Part shown: piece after piece, positions 55,685-64,000 of the stretch | Layout: the number at the start of each line of letters is the position of its first letter | Position numbering within the stretch: the first letter of the stretch is position 1 | NCBI GenBank assembly: GCA_963555705.1 | Contig: OY743168.1 | Coordinates: forward strand, 25,593,128 to 25,657,127 | Length of the DNA: 64,000 nucleotides | From: Ligustrum vulgare | Lineage: Eukaryota; Streptophyta; Magnoliopsida; Lamiales; Oleaceae | Reading direction: 5' to 3' | Made by a program: the position numbers and the translations under genes | The notes under the pieces: model-generated | Told to the model about the DNA's origin: nothing | Seen by the model: only the letters and a program-made list of their open reading frames with translations | Database searches by the model: none

Positions 55685-56600
55685 CAGTAAGTATCATAGC
55701 GTGATACTTAAGGTATCATGGCGTGATATTTCAAAAAATTATCTACAGAAAAATACTTAAAACCTTCAAGTATCATAGCGTGATACTTAAGGAATTATGG
55801 CGTGATACTTCAAAAGAACTTTAGTTATATGAAAATACCTAAAACATTCAAGTATTATAGCTAATACTTTTAAGTATAATAGCATGATACTTAAGGAATC
55901 AAGGCGTGATACTTCCAAAAACACTTCAGTTACATCAACTTATTAAAAACCTTAAGTATCATGGCGTGATACTTCAGAAGAACTCCAGCTACAAAAAAAC
56001 TGCCTTAAACCTTGAAGTATCATAGCGTGACTTAAGGCATCATTGCGTTATACTTCTAAACTTACATAATACTACCTGTACTAAGTTTCATACCTGTGAA
56101 CATAAACGTAAATGTACCAGCATATGAAAATACTTCAAAAGAACTTCAGTTACACGAAAATACCTAACACGTTCGAGTATCATAGCGTGATACTTAAGGA
56201 ATCAATGCGTGATACTTCATAAAAAAACTTCAGTTACATAAATCTACGTAATGTATCATGGCGTGATACTTCAGAAGAACACCAGCTACACAAAACTGCC
56301 TAAAATCTTGAAGTATCATAGCGTGATACTTAATGTATCATGGCATGATACTTCAGAAGAACTCCAGCTACACAAAACTGCCTAAAACCTTGAAGTATCA
56401 TAGGGACGTTCAAGTATCATAGTGTGATACTTAAGGAATCAATGCGTGATACTTCCACAAAACTTCAGTTACATAAATCTACGTAATGTATCATGGCGTG
56501 ATACTTCAGAAGAACTCCAGCTACACAAAACTGCCTAAAATCTTGAAGTATCATAGCGTTATACTTAAGGTATCATTGCGTGATACTTCAAAGGTTACAC
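55685..56600. repeat. array of GTATCA-N5-TGATAC palindromes
   Basis: At least fifteen copies of the 17-bp word GTATCATAGCGTGATAC or GTATCATGGCGTGATAC, exact or decayed, are set in units of about 70-85 bp with AGAAGAACTCCAGCTACACA and AAAACTGCCTAAAA. The arms GTATCA/TGATAC are perfectly inverted around a 5-base spacer. The array lies between the convergent 3' ends of the transposase and protease genes. Confidence 0.9.
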
Positions 56601-56839
56601 AATACTACCTGTAAGAAATATGATACCTGTCAACATAAATTTAAATGTACCAATATATGAAATTCAATTCATATATAATAAAACATGGATACATCAAAAT
56701 ATGTAACTCCATTTCATAAAAGTGATATATCAAAAGATATGTAAAGGGATTTCTATACGTAACTCCAATTCAAAACAAACTAAAATCTATGTTGTTAGAC
56801 CTTCCCTACTAATCTTTTACAAAAAAACACTGCATCAAC

Positions 56840-56955
56840 TAATAAACTACTTTCTGGATAGTTTATCATCCTCAGTCAGACAAAGCTCCTCTTCTTTCCC
56901 TAATAAACTACTTTCTGGATGGTTTATCATCATCAGTCAGACAAAGCTCCTCTTC
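56840..56955 (-). repeat. duplicated 3' end of protease gene
   Basis: CTTTCTGGATAGTTTATCAT and CTTTCTGGATGGTTTATCAT, each followed by CAGTCAGACAAAGCTCC, 66 bp apart. The last 20 codons of the C48 domain exon are duplicated. Confidence 0.85.
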
Positions 56956-58500
56956 TTTCTGCTTTGCATATTTGAAAAGGTAAGTAGCCATATTCACACA
57001 AAATTTAGCTGCATCAAAAGAGTTCTCCATCTCATGCATCTTTCCGTGAATGAAGTACAGTGCATACCCAATGACAAATACCCCACAATCAACACTTCTG
57101 AAATGATATAGAAACAAAATTATCAAAACAGGCAGACATGAAATATACCACTAAAATACAAAATTAATATACAAGAAAAAAAAACAAGGAAGAAAAGATA
57201 TTACGAACCCACTGTCTTGCTGGGGGATATCATGTATGACTTTAATGGACAATGGACGGAGTCGATCACTAATATTTACATTCAGATCAAAATACTTTAC
57301 ATCCTTTCCATCCCAATAACCAATACTTTCCAAGAGATAAGGAAAAATACTAGAGAATGGCTGAACATGATTTATAACTTCATCATTACCGAAAAGATGA
57401 CTATATGAGTTATAAACATTTAGGCAGCGACGTTTCATTTCAAACTCAGCAAGTATCCAATGCTTCCTTGACTCCATCATAATTGGCACAAGAACATGAT
57501 CAACGTCAATCCAGCTAGTATTGCAACACATACTTTGACCCAAAATATATGAAATAAGTGCCTTTTTGGTCAGCAAGTGAAGACGGGTTGGACAAAAATG
57601 ACTTATATATTCCTCTAATCAAACCCTCAAACAAGCAGTCAGTTGTTGTTGCAGCTAGTTTGATCTTGTCAGAGTATTTAACCATTTTTCGAAGGTAGAA
57701 GAAAGCAATATCAATATGCTGCAAAAATCGTACAACGTATAAATATCAATAAATGACAAACAAGAAACATATATAATGATAATATAAATAACTTACAGTG
57801 TCCTCCAATAAATAATCGGGGTAGCATAAGTAATACCACCATATTTTCTGACTAATTTTGACAATTCCAAAGTCAGATGGGGGATCAAGTACAATACCAG
57901 GCTTCCCATATTTATAAATCTTTAAAACAATGAAGCAAATATAAGAAACTTGGACAAGTGTGTGATCAGAAACAAGGGAAACATGAAATATATTATGGAA
58001 CTTAAACAACTTAAATAAGTATCATATTATGAAATGTAGAAGAATATCTAATGAAACTTAAACAAGTTAAAAAAAAGGAATTATGATAATATGAAACTTG
58101 AAGAAACATATTATGAGACTTTATGAAAAGTATCATAGCAGAAAACATAAACTATCAAATCATGATAAAAAAAAGGGTGTCAAAGGAACAACAGCAAGAA
58201 GTATCTTAATATGAAACGTGTAAAAAGTTATTATGAAACTTAAACACTTACTTGTTCCCCTCCTTAAGACCTTGTCTATACCATGCTACAAATTCGTTCA
58301 AGTCATATTCAGATGGTGGTATCATTAGATCAGTGAAAGCTGAAGTTCCTTTGACAACCCTCGTCGAGGAAGCATTGACAACATTGTAATTTTCAGCCTT
58401 CGTAAAAAATAAAAAAAAAAATTGTTCATTAGCAACTAAAAAAAGTGAACAAAATTCCGTCAAAAAAAAAGTGAACAAAAGATTTATAATTTTTAAAAAT
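56908..58500 (-). pseudogene. Ulp1-like C48 cysteine protease domain exons
   Basis: Ulp1 proteases cleave SUMO-type conjugates. Minus-strand exons in order: 58410-58248 (SSTRVVKGTSAFTDLMIPPS, DLNEFVAWYRQGLKEG), about 57920-57798 (VLDPPSDFGIVKISQKIWW), 57724-57570 (HIDIAFFYLRKMVKYSDK, ATTTDCLFEG), 57576-57205 (WIDVDHVLVPI, RKHWILAEFEM, LNVYNSYSH, IHDIPQQDSG) and 57100-56908 (SVDCGVFVIGYALYFIHG). The catalytic His (HWIL), the Gln (PQQDSG) and the Cys (DCGVFV) are present. The Asp that normally follows in VYDS is Asn (VYNS). A frame change lies between the third and fourth exons. The last two exons are separated by a GT-AG intron with acceptor ATTTCAG. Substitution plus frameshift argue for inactivity. 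Confidence 0.85.
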
Positions 58501-58718
58501 TGTATCAGAACATCCACTTCTGTATTTGCAGCTCTTGAAGGACATGCGTATCAATCAAACCTCTTCAGTAAGTTCCACCATAAAATCAGAAAATTCAGAT
58601 TGTGATGTTTGCGAATCTGTCAATAAGTTAAATCTAGGAGAATAATCAAAGAATGCAGTATTTAACGCAAATTCACTAGTTCCATTACCTACACTAGATG
58701 TTTCTCCTACAATATTAT
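58501..58718 (-). pseudogene. protease-gene exon, part downstream of CACTA
   Basis: The open minus-strand frame from the CACTA edge reads NIVGETSSVGNGTSEFALNT, then FFDYSPRFNLL and SEFSDFMVELTEEV before a stop at about 58560. It continues the Asp/Ser-rich linker exon of 60345-60720. Confidence 0.6.
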
Positions 58719-60344
58719 CACTAGTACAATAAGAGTCAAAGGCGTCGGTTGTAAAACGGAAAAGGCGTCGGTTGTACAGGAGATGCCTATAGTAGCGACG
58801 CTAAAACTGTATACTTAAGGCATCGGTTGTAAACCGACGCCTTAAGTCATAAAAAGGCGTCGGTTGTTGAATGAAAACCGACCCCTTTTATATAAATAAA
58901 GGCGTCGGTTGTTTATAACAACCGACGCCTTTTAATGACTTAAGGCGTTGGTTATTAAGTAACAACCGACGCCTTTTAGTATGAATTTTTTTTTTTTTAA
59001 TTATTCATTTATTCATTTTAGTATGAATCATGGGGATGCAAGAATCTAAATTATCCTTGTGGAGGCACATTAACAAAACTAATGACAGTATTGCTTCTAT
59101 AGTAATCCAAATAGGTGAATAAGGAACAATCATTACAGACTCTTGAGACATGCTTGTTGGAATTTCTGCGCATTATATATGCTCCTGGAAATAAAGAAAC
59201 AACTGTATTATGAAATGAATCCCAAGATTTCGTTGCGAACTAAACAACTCACAAGGCGAATATAGATATTATTCCTCAAAGTTTTAGAAATAAAGTTCAA
59301 TGACTTATAAGGGAATATCATTAAGAACCAAATAAAGTGATTTCATCTAATGTAAAACCAGGCAAAAATCTTATCGCATTTGTACACTTAAAAGCTGCAT
59401 TAAGTTCAAGTGATATAAGCCTTGATTAATATCCAAAGGCGTAAGTGCAGGACAGCTATGTAGCAAAAGAGTTCAAACTATTTACATGAACAGAGATTAG
59501 ATAACATGAATCACGTAAACAAAAATCCAGATCAACTTACTTGAGGAAAGCTGACTATCAAAGTGATGGGAACCCATCCTTGATCATCCATGTTGGACCT
59601 CAAAAAATTATCTTTCACCAAATTTTCATTACTAAAAAATGTCCCTGCTTTAGCAACTAATAATAATGAAGCAAAAAAACGTACTTCTTTTAAATAAGTT
59701 CTCAACTGCATTTACCTGAAGTAATAATCTATTTGTTTCAGAATCAAACTGGGCAAAGGAATCGAAGGGTTCTCTACGCGCGGATGGGGGAGGACGGTGG
59801 CGGAGGTATACACGGTGGTGGGCTTGGTGTGGCGCACGGAGGAAAAGAGAGGGGAGCGGGGTGGGGGTGGGGGTGGTGCACAGCGGAGAAGAAATGGCGG
59901 CGCCGGAGCTGCACAACCGGTCGGAGGTGACGGTGGCTACGGTGGGGGAGTGTGATGAACGAGGCTTTGAGGTGCTGTGGAGGTGAGCGGCGCTGTGGAG
60001 GTGAGGAGCGCTGTGGGATTCAAAGTGCTGAAGATTTTTAAGACCTAAGGTGGAGGGAAATACTTAAGTTAAAGGCGGCGGTTCCTTTCAAGAACCGCTG
60101 CCTTTAATTAAAGGGCGTCGGTTTTTTTAAAGAACCGACGCCTATAATTTAATTATAGGCGTCGATTCTTTAGTAAGAACCGACACCCTTAATAGGCCGC
60201 CTCCACCGGCGTCGGTTCTTACTAAAGAACCGACACTTTTTATGAATTTTTATTTACAATTTTGGCACCGCTTTTTTTGAGGCGTCGTTTTTTGAGAAAA
60301 ACGACGCTAATATGTTATTTTTTTTATGTAATTTTGTACTAGTG
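58719..60344. mobile_element. CACTA (En/Spm) element 2, non-autonomous
   Basis: The left terminus is CACTAGTACAA and the right terminus TTGTACTAGTG, an 11-bp perfect TIR. The perfect 3-bp target duplication TAT lies at 58716-58718 and 60345-60347. Subterminal regions (58735-58985 and 60070-60310) are filled with GGCGTCGGTT and AACCGACGCC in both orientations. The 1626-bp interior lacks transposase. It contains a GC-rich patch (59760-60010) with a Gly/Arg-rich frame. It is inserted in the linker exon of the Ulp1-like gene. Confidence 0.94.
59733..60010 (+). other. GC-rich island in CACTA 2
   Basis: GGTGGCGGAGG, GTGGGGGTGGGGGTGG and similar words give short Gly-rich (plus) and Pro-rich (minus) frames. 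It may be a captured 5' exon or simple GC-rich filler. It occupies the same relative position, near the right subterminal repeats, as the island in CACTA 1. Confidence 0.3.
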
Positions 60345-60720
60345 TATCCTCATCATTCATTTTGGCAATCTCTGAACAGACAAATGGTACAATATCCATA
60401 CAAACATTTACTGCATCATCGAATGTTTTTGCATCATCTGATTTTTCTACAACATCGATTTTTTCATCATCTGATATATCCACATCATTAGATACTTTTG
60501 CATCATCAAATACTTCTGCATCATCAGATTTCTTACACACTTCATCGTCCCACTTCATATTTCCTTTCAGCCCCTCGATAAAGTCTGAAATCATCATCCT
60601 AACATCTTCCTTTAAACTTTCCATTCCACTCAAAAAGTTATTTTTCTATTCAGTCTGGTCTGAAGAAATTTGCTTCTGTTTTAATTTGATATCGCATAAA
60701 TGCTCCACAATTTAGGAACT
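60345..60720 (-). pseudogene. acidic linker exon of Ulp1-like gene
   Basis: The minus-strand frame from about 60633 is MSGMESLKEDVRMMISDF followed by a run of SDDAEVFDDA-type acidic repeats and IVPFVCSEIAKMNDED up to the CACTA edge. It links DUF1985 with the protease domain. A stop lies just upstream of the Met (near 60648). Confidence 0.6.
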
Positions 60721-60739
60721 AAGACCAGCCTGGAATATA

Positions 60740-61080
60740 AAAAATGAACAAGTATCATGCTATGAAATGTGAATAAACATCATGTGAAACTTTAACAACA
60801 TTTAAAAGAAAGAAACTTCAAAAAATAAATAGAGAGAAGTATCATATTATGAAGCATGCAGAAATATCTTATGAAACTTACACAACTCAACATGGTGAAG
60901 TATCATACTATGAAACGTGAAGAAATATCTTCTGACACTTAAACAATTACACAGAGAGAAGTATCATACTATGAAACGTGAGGAAATATCTTATGAAACT
61001 TAAACAACTCAACAGAAAGAAGTATCATATTGTGAAACATGGGAGAAATAAGATATGAAATGAAGAAACATTTTTCACCT
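60740..61080 (-). repeat. GAAGTATCATA-TTATGAAAC repeat in intron
   Basis: Four to five units of GAAGTATCATACTATGAAACG with ATATCTTATGAAACTTAAAC, period about 60 bp. Related units lie at 58015-58240. They share the GTATCAT word with the central array. Confidence 0.85.
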
Positions 61081-61157
61081 TGTCCCTTTCCTTTTCCCCA
61101 TCGTGCACATTGACGGAAGGGTATGGATTATGTACATGGTGATCCTCACTGTCATCA

Positions 61158-62111
61158 TCAAATAACCCAAAAGTGTATGGACTTTTTTTCCTCCATAGTT
61201 GCCTCGATCACTTCCAACTCCATCTGAAAAATAACAAAATATAGGAAAACATTAAATTTTGACATACAAATAACTATAAAAATCAAATCAAATAAATTTC
61301 TCACAATGGGGGCATCAAAAAAAGTCTTCTGAAAATTTGCACACGCCTTGCGCTTGTCCTTTTTTTCGATTTTCCAACTGAGAATCCTAGGGTATGATGT
61401 ACTCAGCCTCTTGCACACATGACCTTGCAAAGAAGGAATACTTTCATATGCCCAAATTTGTAGAGCCAAAGGAAATCCATTCAGTCGATAGCCATAATAT
61501 GGAGTTTTTTTTTTTTTTTATATCAAAAACAGGCTTCCTGTCCTTAAGAGCAGCTTTAAAAGAATTCAAAGTTTTCTTGAAGATGTACTTTCCCCATGGA
61601 AAGATTTCACCCAAATCTTCATCAATAATATTGAATAGATCACTGCAAGCTTAACAACATCGAGGTCATTTGCATCCTAAGGGAGGCTGCTAAACACCTC
61701 CCCTACTTCCACTGATGTTACCCTTCCATAATTAGCAAAATACAACTCTTTCAACCTACACCCAGATCGGTCAAACTCGGAAAAATCATCATTCCCAACA
61801 ACTCTAAGTCCAGTGACTAAACAAAAATCTTCCTCTGAGAAACGAATATAACTTCCACCAAATTGAAACCACATCTCATTCTTCCCAGCCTCTGAAACAA
61901 AAATCTGCCTTAGAAGCAAGCAATGGATAAGCTGAAGTTGCAGGTAAATTTCTTTCATATTGATATAATGACCAAAACAAGTTTTCCTGAACATTTTTCG
62001 CCGCGACGGAGAAAGCTTGCATTTGATATTCGCCACAATTGATTCATCATATTTCACAAGTGGTTTCCCACTGCACCACTTTGTCGAAGGCAATAAAAAT
62101 TCTCTGTCCTG
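61158..62111 (-). pseudogene. DUF1985 domain exons of Ulp1-like gene
   Basis: DUF1985 is the domain typically found N-terminal to the C48 protease in MULE-borne Ulp1 genes. The exon begins after CTACAG (about 62112) and reads CFGHYINMKEIYLQLQLIHCLLLRQ, abbreviated here; its key blocks are FRKTCFGHY, IHCLLLRQIF, MWFQFGGSYIRFSEEDFCLV and TGLRVVG. After a stop at 61677 the domain goes on with GEIFPWGKYIFKKTLNSF and, from about 61490, FPLALQIWAYESIPSLQGHV, the conserved end block. A further exon near 61225-61100 begins MELEVIEATMEEKKS and shifts frame at an A7 run. At least two stops break it. Confidence 0.85.
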
Positions 62112-62289
62112 TAGGATGATACCACTGACTACATAAGTAACATATCATGATACTCCCATGAAATAATATAATACTTGCAAATGTATTGACAATTAGAGTA
62201 CTAAAATTTGTATAACATCAAATTAAATCAACATTAACAAATTTCAAAAACAAATTTCAAGTCAAAATTTAAAAGGATTAAATGCAACT

Positions 62290-62838
62290 CCATTACCTTA
62301 GGAATATAAGATCATCATCCAAAGACTGGACTTTTTTATCATCTGCAGTCATTTTGAGTTTCTGTTTCTTCTTTGCAGAAGATGCTTAATGCTTATTGCT
62401 CTTCCGTTTTTTGCTTTTATCGACTTCTTGCTTTTTTAAGTGAAAAAAGAGAGAAATGTATGCCACAAATATAGAAGTATCGTATTATGAAAGGTAATGA
62501 AATACATTATGAAACTTAAACAACTTAACCTTATTGTATATTTTCAAACTCTTCCGTTTTTTGCTTTTATCGACTTCTTGCTTTTTTAAGTGGAAAAAGA
62601 GAGAAATGTATGCCACAAATACAAAAGTATCGTATTATGAAACGTAATAAAATATATTATGAAACTTAAACAACTTAACCTTAATGTATATTTTCAACAT
62701 CCAGAAACTGCTGAAACCTTATAGTATAGTGCATTGTATGACTTAATACCATAACTACACCTTAATGAATAAGGGTTGTAAATCTATTTACCTGCTTCCT
62801 CTTGTTCGTTCTTCCAGAACTGGTCCTTTTTAGAGACT
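62290..62838 (-). pseudogene. basic N-terminal exons of Ulp1-like gene
   Basis: Small Lys/Ser-rich exons. About 62838-62791 reads SLKRTSSGRTNKRKQ between a TTGCAG acceptor and a GTAAAT donor. The KKQEVDKSKKRK exon follows in duplicate. About 62385-62300 has AKKKQKLKM then DDKKVQSLDDDLIFLR before GTAATG. They look like nuclear localisation-type sequence. Confidence 0.5.
62399..62697 (-). repeat. 150-bp tandem duplication containing an exon
   Basis: The units at 62399-62548 and 62549-62697 share CTTCCGTTTTTTGCTTTTAT, AGAGAGAAATGTATGCCACA and ATTATGAAACTTAAACAACT. Each holds a copy of the KKQEVDKSKKRK exon. Confidence 0.92.
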
Positions 62839-62888
62839 GCAAGTGAATAAATCAACCACACAGTGAGATATTTCAATAAAGAATTAGT

Positions 62889-63086
62889 TTAGCACACAAT
62901 TTGATGGTAGATATTAAAACTTACACTAAGCACAGGGTTATTCTGTTCAGTTTCTTTTGTCTCTTTCTTCTTCCTTCTTGAGACACGCTTCAACGACCTA
63001 TTTTTCATTAGAACTAATTGTAAAAAAATTGTAGATTTCAATGCTGATTTCGTAAAATTTCCACTCCTAGTAGTAACCATTGGCAT
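62889..63086 (-). pseudogene. first exon of Ulp1-like gene
   Basis: ATG at 63086 (minus). It reads MPMVTTRSGNFTKSALKST and then a basic tract (RSLKRVSRRKKKE), ending near NPVLS before a GTAAGT donor at about 62927. Short basic first exons suit a nuclear protein. It is about 570 bases inside the putative right end of the MULE. Confidence 0.6.
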
Positions 63087-63089
63087 ATA

Positions 63090-63655
63090 ACGTGGGGATG
63101 CCTTCGAAAAGGGGAAGAAATTGTGCGAAACTGGAATGAAGAAGAAGAAGAAGAATCGCCTTGCAATGGGAGAGATTGTGTCGATTATTATTTGGAAGAA
63201 CTCTAGAAATTGTTTACAGATGGAGCGGTTTATGATTTTGGAAGAACCCTAGATATAGTTCTCAAGCGGTAGCGGTTTCTACCTTCAAACAACGGGAGCA
63301 GTTACTGAAGAAGAAAAACATACCGCTTGCAGTGGGAGAGATGGTGTCGATTTCTTTGCAAGAATTATAGAAATGATCGAACATGGAGTGGTTTATGATT
63401 TTGAACCCTAGAAATCGTTCGACGGCGGGAACCACTTCTCCATTCCAAAGTGGGAACATTTTCTCCCTTCGAAAGCTGTTATATGTGGAAGGAACGTATA
63501 TACCCAACAAATTAAACCTTAAGTCTAAATATACAATTTTATCCTGTGAAGTATTTTTAAGTAAATTTTAACCCTTAAAGTATTTTTAATTTATGGTAAA
63601 AAAATAAGGGTATATAGTGCAATATTCACATAAAAAAAAGCTTTGAAAAAGACCC
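63090..63655 (-). other. 5' region of Ulp1-like gene and MULE right end
   Basis: Contains GAAGAAGAAGAAG, two similar segments with GGGAGAGAT-TGTGTCGAT near 63165 and 63325, and the candidate terminal motifs at 63608-63655. No gene. Confidence 0.35.
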
Positions 63656-63790
63656 ATCAACATAAAAAAGGGAAAAATTTCAATATAGATAGAGTACTTG
63701 AGTTTTGACAGGAAACTGTATAGTTGACCCAGGTTGACTCAGCTACTTTTATATAGTATATAAATGCAAAAATTTTCTGTTGATTTGTGT
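63656..63790. other. intergenic DNA right of MULE
   Basis: AT-rich. ATAAAAAAGGG (63662-63672) also occurs at the left edge (51908-51918), a weak candidate target duplication because of its low complexity. Confidence 0.3.
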
Positions 63791-63792
63791 AT

Positions 63793-63960
63793 TGTGGGAC
63801 AACCCCAAGGGCTCACTTTTGATCCCGGACCTATTTACGATCCCTGACAACCTGTTATTAGCGCTAAATAAAATTGTGCACTGTGGGACAACCCCAATGA
63901 CTCACTTTCGATTCCGGACCTATTTGCTGTCCTTGACGACCTTTTCATATGTAGAAGCAT
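63793..63960 (+). repeat. 89-bp tandem duplication
   Basis: The units start TGTGGGACAACCCCAA at 63793 and 63882 and share CGGACCTATTT. Non-coding. Confidence 0.9.
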
Positions 63961-64000
63961 TATATCACAATTATAATCACATATCAAGAATTAACATGGA

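Larger units (their letters stand above)
51916..63655. mobile_element. large decayed Mutator-like element with transposase and Ulp1 protease gene
   Basis: Two convergent genes, a mudrA transposase (52.9-55.4 kb, plus) and a DUF1985/C48 Ulp1-like protease gene (63.1-56.9 kb, minus), share a non-coding centre with a palindromic repeat array. This pairing is known from plant MULEs called KI-MULE, Kaonashi or CUMULE. The ends are inferred. On the left, GGGGTC (51916-51921), ATATTGCAC (51962-51970) and ATACCCG (51990-51996) occur in order. On the right the inverse order occurs: GACCC (63651-63655), GTGCAATAT (63617-63625) and GGGTAT (63608). Spacing differs (about 41 versus 26 bp), so the termini are degenerate or non-TIR. 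A CACTA element adds 1.6 kb. Confidence 0.75.

Noticed and set aside
55685..56600. CRISPR-like array
   Set aside because: Units are palindrome-bearing and uneven in spacing, the 'spacers' are themselves repeated, and the DNA is plant nuclear.

Overview
This is a plant nuclear segment, most likely from a repeat-rich eudicot. It is strongly AT-rich, shows intron-type splice signals, and consists mostly of nested transposable elements from nearly every plant class. There are no operons or bacterial signals. Only one ordinary host gene can be defended, a group S1 bZIP transcription factor gene at 47.9-48.9 kb. A second host-derived gene, an intronless LONELY GUY (LOG)-like gene at 44.05-44.7 kb, rides inside a young LTR retrotransposon.

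Layout. 0-11 kb: two tRNA-derived SINEs with target duplications, a candidate solo LTR, a 1.8-kb non-coding insertion with a 15-bp target duplication, two adjacent hAT-type non-autonomous elements, several small MITEs and a 1.56-kb foldback structure. 11.5-18.3 kb: a decayed Ty3/gypsy (Tat-like) element, split by a 2.98-kb CACTA element. 18.3-23.4 kb: degenerate repeats and a small unassigned coding-like fragment. 23.5-33.9 kb: a decayed Ty1/copia element (Tork-like) on the minus strand. Its 5' LTR is split by a younger Ty1/copia element (Ale/Retrofit-like) with two identical 205-bp LTRs. 34-40 kb: a gypsy 3' end, GTATCGATAC-rich repeat DNA and a long-TIR element.

40.2-46.4 kb: a complete non-autonomous LTR retrotransposon (identical 234-bp LTRs, TSD ATTAC) with no gag-pol. 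It carries, antisense to LTR transcription, an unknown 181-codon reading frame and an intact LOG-like reading frame. This is the most unusual object in the window. 47.9-48.9 kb: the S1 bZIP gene, with the conserved peptide uORF used in sucrose-controlled translation. Its C-terminus is frameshifted out of the family's conserved ending. 50.1-50.4 kb: the 3' end of a Helitron with the last 47 codons of its helicase. 51.9-63.65 kb: a large decayed Mutator-like element. A mudrA transposase faces a convergent multi-exon Ulp1/C48 protease gene with a DUF1985 domain, and an array of GTATCA-N5-TGATAC palindromes lies between them. A 1.63-kb CACTA element (TSD TAT) interrupts an exon of the protease gene.

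How the parts work together. The transposase and protease genes belong to one element, of the type known as KI-MULE, Kaonashi or CUMULE. The copia and gypsy reading frames are ordinary polyprotein segments broken by stops and frameshifts. The bZIP gene is the only unit with a plausible host promoter, leader and translational control.
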